Source of the DNA: an uncultured Micrococcales bacterium
GTDB lineage: Bacteria; Actinomycetota; Actinomycetes; Actinomycetales; Microbacteriaceae
Direction: 5' to 3'
DNA: 8,669 bases
NCBI GenBank assembly: GCA_903866485.1
Contig: CAIPNT010000162.1
Location: forward strand, 1 to 8,669
This document shows positions 6,037 through 8,669 of this stretch, piece after piece (position 1 is the stretch's first letter; every line of letters begins with the position of its first letter). The notes below the pieces were generated by a model. That model worked only from the letters and a program-made list of their open reading frames with translations, was not told the origin of the DNA and ran no database searches. Both the position numbers and the translations under genes were made by a program.

Positions 6037-6065
6037 GGCTAGAGAAAGGGAGAGTAAATCTAGCC
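6037..6065. terminator. Weak inverted repeat between convergent genes
   Basis: GGCTAGA (6037-6043) and TCTAGCC (6059-6065) are 7-bp inverted arms with a 15-nt loop, just after the methyltransferase stop. There is no T run on either side, so a terminator role is only suggested by its position between two convergent genes. Confidence 0.3.
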
Positions 6066-6077
6066 CCAGATTGTCGT

Positions 6078-6539
6078 TTAGTTGTTTTGAGTGGTAGGTG
6101 CCTGAGTTGCGCTTGAACCAGGAACCCAACCGCCCATCATGCCGCCGTTCTGGTTGCCGTCTTGGCCAACGTTGCCACCCATCATGCCGCCGCCGAAACC
6201 GTGGCCAAAGTGTTGGCCACCGTTGCCGAAGTCGACGCCATAGCGCGAGCCGGCAACTAGACGCAAGACGGCCATCGCGACGCCGCCGAGAATCCACAAC
6301 CCTAGGCCCACATAGCCGAGGATCAGACCGGCAAGGGCAAGGCCTCGACCACTCTGCTCGGTGCGCTTTAGTTGGGCAAGTGAAAAGTGACCGGTGATGA
6401 TTGCGGCTACCGAGCCGAAACCCGAGAGGGCGGAAGCCAGTGAGACAACCGCGAGCGTGTTTAATTTGGTGAAGTCAAAGTGGGCCTTTGCCACTGCAGC
6501 GGCTGGGGCGGCTTCGATCTTTTCTGCTTTATCTGCCAT
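6078..6539 (-). CDS. DUF4190 membrane protein with Gly/Met-rich tail
   Basis: This is a small (153-residue) predicted membrane protein of unknown function. After a charged/Ala-rich N-terminus (1-20) comes the DUF4190 pattern: NTLAVVSLASALSGFGSVAAIITGH (about 27-51, first membrane segment), SLAQLKRTEQSGRGLALAG, then LILGYVGLGLWILGGVAMAVL (second membrane segment, about 71-91). The final 60 residues are a low-complexity tail rich in Gly, Met, His, Asn and Gln, with MMGG twice (119-122, 134-137). I start at ATG 6537-6539, because the longer open frame needs a TTG at 6576-6578 and gives an unlikely N-terminus. The ribosome binding site is weak. It lies 76 nt after tsaD on the same strand with no terminator between them, so it may be co-transcribed. 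Confidence 0.75.
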   Translation of the reverse strand: MADKAEKIEAAPAAAVAKAHFDFTKLNTLAVVSLASALSGFGSVAAIITGHFSLAQLKRTEQSGRGLALAGLILGYVGLGLWILGGVAMAVLRLVAGSRYGVDFGNGGQHFGHGFGGGMMGGNVGQDGNQNGGMMGGWVPGSSATQAPTTQNN

Positions 6540-6576
6540 GAATCCAGTTGAGCAGTGCTTTCTGTGAACTAACTGC

Positions 6577-6594
6577 AAAGAGCCTGAAAGAGCC
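6577..6594. repeat. Tandem 8-bp direct repeat with 10-bp period
   Basis: AAAGAGCC occurs at 6577-6584 and again at 6587-6594, one helical turn apart, between tsaD and the DUF4190 gene. It could be chance; no known binding site is recognised. Confidence 0.4.
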
Positions 6595-6615
6595 CAGCCA
6601 GAATTCTGTCTAAAG

Positions 6616-8142
6616 CTATAGAGTCTGAACCGTTGTCACCGGCAGCGTCGAGTCGGCACCAAATGCCAGCGAGGATGGCTTTCGCCCGGTCATCACAAGT
6701 TGGGCGCCAAGCGCGGCAATCATGGCGCCGTTGTCGGTGCAAAGGCTAAGCGCCGGGATGCGCAACTCGATGCCATTTTCGGCACAGCGCTCGGCGGCAA
6801 GTTGACGCAGCCGAGCGTTGGCCACCACGCCACCGCCGAGCAATAGGCGAGGCACGCCAAAATCGATGCAGGCCTTAACAGCCTTGCCGACCAAAACGTC
6901 GGCAACCGCCTCTCTAAAGCTGGCCGCCACATCGGCAATGTTGATCGGCTCGGCCTCCCCCGCCGCAGCTTTGGCCTCGGCAACCTCAACCCAGCGAGCA
7001 ACCGCAGTCTTAAGACCCGAGAATGAAAAGTCATAGCGGTGCTTTTCCATGTCTTTCTGCTGGGTCAGGCCGCGCGGAAACCTGATGGCACTTGGGTTGC
7101 CTCCAGCGGCAGCGCGATCAATCTCTGGACCACCCGGATATTTGAGCCCGAGCACCCGGGCCACCTTGTCAAAGGCCTCACCGGCGGCGTCATCGATGGT
7201 TTCACCGAGCAACTCAACGTCATCCAAGAGATCCCGAACCAAGAGCAGAGATGTGTGTCCGCCCGAAACCAGCAGCGCCACGGTTGGAGTCTCGACTTGA
7301 CCGCGCTCGAGAATGTCGACACCGACGTGCCCGACCAAGTGGTTCACGGCATAAATCGGCTTGCCGGTTGCTACCGAAAGCGCCTTGGCCGCGGCAACGC
7401 CAACCATCACCGCGCCACCTAGACCAGGGCCGTTAGCCACAGCAATGGCGTCAATATCGTTGATGCTCAGGTTCGCTTCGGCGAGCGCCTTATCGAGCGT
7501 TGGCTTGAGAGCCTCAAGGTGAGCGCGGGCCGCGATTTCAGGCACCACACCGCCAAAGCGCGCGTGCTCATCCATGCTCGAAGAAATGATGTTGGCCAGC
7601 AGGGTAGTGCCGCGCACGATGCCGACTCCGGTTTCATCGCAGGTCGACTCGATGCCGAGCACAACCGGTTCGCGGCCAACAGAGCGCTGCTCTAGCGGCA
7701 GCCTCATGATGAGTGCATCAACACCGGCCGGCTGATAATAGTTTTTGCGCACATCGATCTGCTCAAAGCCGAGCGATAGATAGAGGTTTTGGGCTACCGG
7801 GTTATCTGAACGCACCTCGAGCATTACGTCGTGGGCGCGCTGGCGCTTAGCCTCTTGGATGAGGTTGGTCATGAGCGCGCGACCAAGACCCAGGCCGCGA
7901 GCAGCCGTCGAAACCGCGATGGTCTGTATATCACTCTGATCGCTGACCGGCACCTTGCTGAGGCCGGCATAGCCGATCACCACTTCGTCACGGATAGCAA
8001 CCACATAGTGAGTGTGGTGCGCCAACAACTCGAAACGCATGTTGTCTTGCGACCAGGCGTCTTCGGTGAAGCACTCGTGTTCGATGGCCATGATGGCGGC
8101 TAGGTCGGCCTCGATGGCGGTGCGAACAATCCAGGCGGTCAT
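6616..8142 (-). CDS. tsaD: RimI-TsaD fusion (N-acetyltransferase plus t6A synthase subunit)
   Basis: This single 508-residue frame joins two enzymes. Residues 1-~150 are a GNAT acetyltransferase of the RimI type (N-terminal alanine acetylation): [20 protein letters not shown] holds the acetyl-CoA loop, and [19 protein letters not shown] and [13 protein letters not shown] follow. Residues ~159-508 are a full-length TsaD, the subunit that transfers threonylcarbamoyl to A37 of ANN-decoding tRNAs. Visible motifs are [13 protein letters not shown] (163-175), the metal-binding NHLVGH (H268, H272), [10 protein letters not shown] (291-300), [30 protein letters not shown] (372-381), [14 protein letters not shown] (433-446) and CTDNGAMI, whose D470 is the probable third metal ligand. 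The linker [10 protein letters not shown] is short. The start ATG overlaps the tsaB stop by 4 nt (ATGA), so translation is probably coupled. Confidence 0.95.
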   Translation of the reverse strand: MTAWIVRTAIEADLAAIMAIEHECFTEDAWSQDNMRFELLAHHTHYVVAIRDEVVIGYAGLSKVPVSDQSDIQTIAVSTAARGLGLGRALMTNLIQEAKRQRAHDVMLEVRSDNPVAQNLYLSLGFEQIDVRKNYYQPAGVDALIMRLPLEQRSVGREPVVLGIESTCDETGVGIVRGTTLLANIISSSMDEHARFGGVVPEIAARAHLEALKPTLDKALAEANLSINDIDAIAVANGPGLGGAVMVGVAAAKALSVATGKPIYAVNHLVGHVGVDILERGQVETPTVALLVSGGHTSLLLVRDLLDDVELLGETIDDAAGEAFDKVARVLGLKYPGGPEIDRAAAGGNPSAIRFPRGLTQQKDMEKHRYDFSFSGLKTAVARWVEVAEAKAAAGEAEPINIADVAASFREAVADVLVGKAVKACIDFGVPRLLLGGGVVANARLRQLAAERCAENGIELRIPALSLCTDNGAMIAALGAQLVMTGRKPSSLAFGADSTLPVTTVQTL

Positions 8143-8669
8143 CCACTCACCTTCTTGCCAAATTCACGAAGGTTCTTTGGCTCAACAGCATCTGGGTTGC
8201 GCAGATAAAGCGCGGTGATGTCGCGACTGAGCGAAGCCGACATAAGTTGGGCCTCAAACAGTGCGCCAATGGCCACTGCGCTTATGGTTAGGTCGGTGGT
8301 CGCGACCGACTGGCCTCGAGACAGCATGAGGTGCTCGATATCGGCTGGACGATTGACCGATGGGCCTTCAATGCACACCGGAACTCCGTGCTCATCCAAA
8401 CCCGAATAGAGCGCCCAGTAGTGTTCGCTTCGCCTGGCATCCGAGGTCACCAGCAGCGGGGTTTTTGCACCGGCGTCAAGCGCCTGCTTTGCAACGGCAT
8501 CGAGACTGATTACACCAAAGAGTTGGGCGCCGGCACCCTCGGCAAACATCAGGGCAGCCGCGATGCCGACTCGAAGCCCGGTGAAAGGTGCGGGACCGCG
8601 GCCGACCGCAACCGAATTGATCTGAATTGGCCTGATGCCCGCATCGTCAAGCGCCTTGGCGATTGCGTC
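8139..8669 (-). CDS. tsaB: TsaB, partial (5' end outside the window)
   Basis: This is the C-terminal 176 residues of TsaB, the inactive TsaD paralogue that scaffolds t6A synthesis with TsaD and TsaE. The open frame continues to the right edge of the window. The methionine at 8547-8549 is internal, not the start. The diagnostic motif is [18 protein letters not shown], read from about 8606 to 8553 on the - strand; it matches the TsaB 'G.GPGsFTGLRiG' stretch except for an Ala in place of the second Gly. Further on are [11 protein letters not shown] and [18 protein letters not shown]. The N-terminal part with the first ASKHA motif is not in the window. The stop TGA (8139-8141) overlaps the ATG of the RimI-TsaD fusion. 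Confidence 0.93.
   Translation of the reverse strand, partial: DAIAKALDDAGIRPIQINSVAVGRGPAPFTGLRVGIAAALMFAEGAGAQLFGVISLDAVAKQALDAGAKTPLLVTSDARRSEHYWALYSGLDEHGVPVCIEGPSVNRPADIEHLMLSRGQSVATTDLTISAVAIGALFEAQLMSASLSRDITALYLRNPDAVEPKNLREFGKKVSG

Noticed and set aside
8139..8549. Reading the methionine at 8549 as the start of a short 136-residue gene
   Set aside because: The same frame continues to the window edge and the upstream part encodes the TsaB motif [11 protein letters not shown], so this is an internal Met of a truncated tsaB.
1..8669. Search for CRISPR arrays, tRNA/rRNA genes, insertion sequences, phage or toxin-antitoxin modules
   Set aside because: No repeat-spacer pattern, tRNA-like cloverleaf, transposase or integrase motif, or toxin-antitoxin pair was seen by eye on either strand.

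Overview
This window reads as a housekeeping stretch of an actinobacterial chromosome. A free-living member of the Microbacteriaceae with moderate GC is my best guess, for example one of the small freshwater lineages. This rests on the gene order (tsaB, rimI, tsaD, class I methyltransferase, groES), a CIRCE-controlled groES, TANNNT-type -10 boxes and actinobacterial-looking proteins. The genus is inference. I see no insertion sequences, phage genes, CRISPR arrays, tRNAs or rRNAs.

Left part (1-3413): the end of a branched-chain (or related) amino-acid ABC importer, livM(partial)-livG-livF on the + strand with overlapping or abutting genes. It runs into two strong hairpin terminators. Converging on it from the - strand is a separately transcribed gene for the Peripla_BP_6 substrate-binding protein. 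That protein has a Sec signal peptide but no cysteine anywhere, so it cannot be a classical lipoprotein. About 270 bp of non-coding DNA follow and hold its putative promoter.

Middle part (3414-6031): a RarD-type EamA transporter and groES lie on the - strand. A methyltransferase with a THUMP-like C-terminus is divergent on the + strand. A perfect CIRCE operator (HrcA site) sits in the groES promoter. A perfect 13-bp terminator stem-loop after groES lies inside the first codons of the rarD open frame. The methyltransferase appears to have a leaderless start.

Right part (6078-8669): on the - strand, tsaB (5' end outside the window) overlaps by 4 nt a single ORF fusing RimI to TsaD. A small DUF4190 membrane protein with a Gly/Met/His-rich tail follows. 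TsaB and TsaD are core parts of the tRNA t6A37 modification machinery, and RimI is the N-terminal acetyltransferase usually encoded beside them.

I found no clearly undescribed multi-gene system. The most interesting points are the RimI-TsaD fusion, the terminator embedded in the rarD 5' end, the cysteine-less binding protein in a presumed monoderm, and the CIRCE element shared by two divergent genes.
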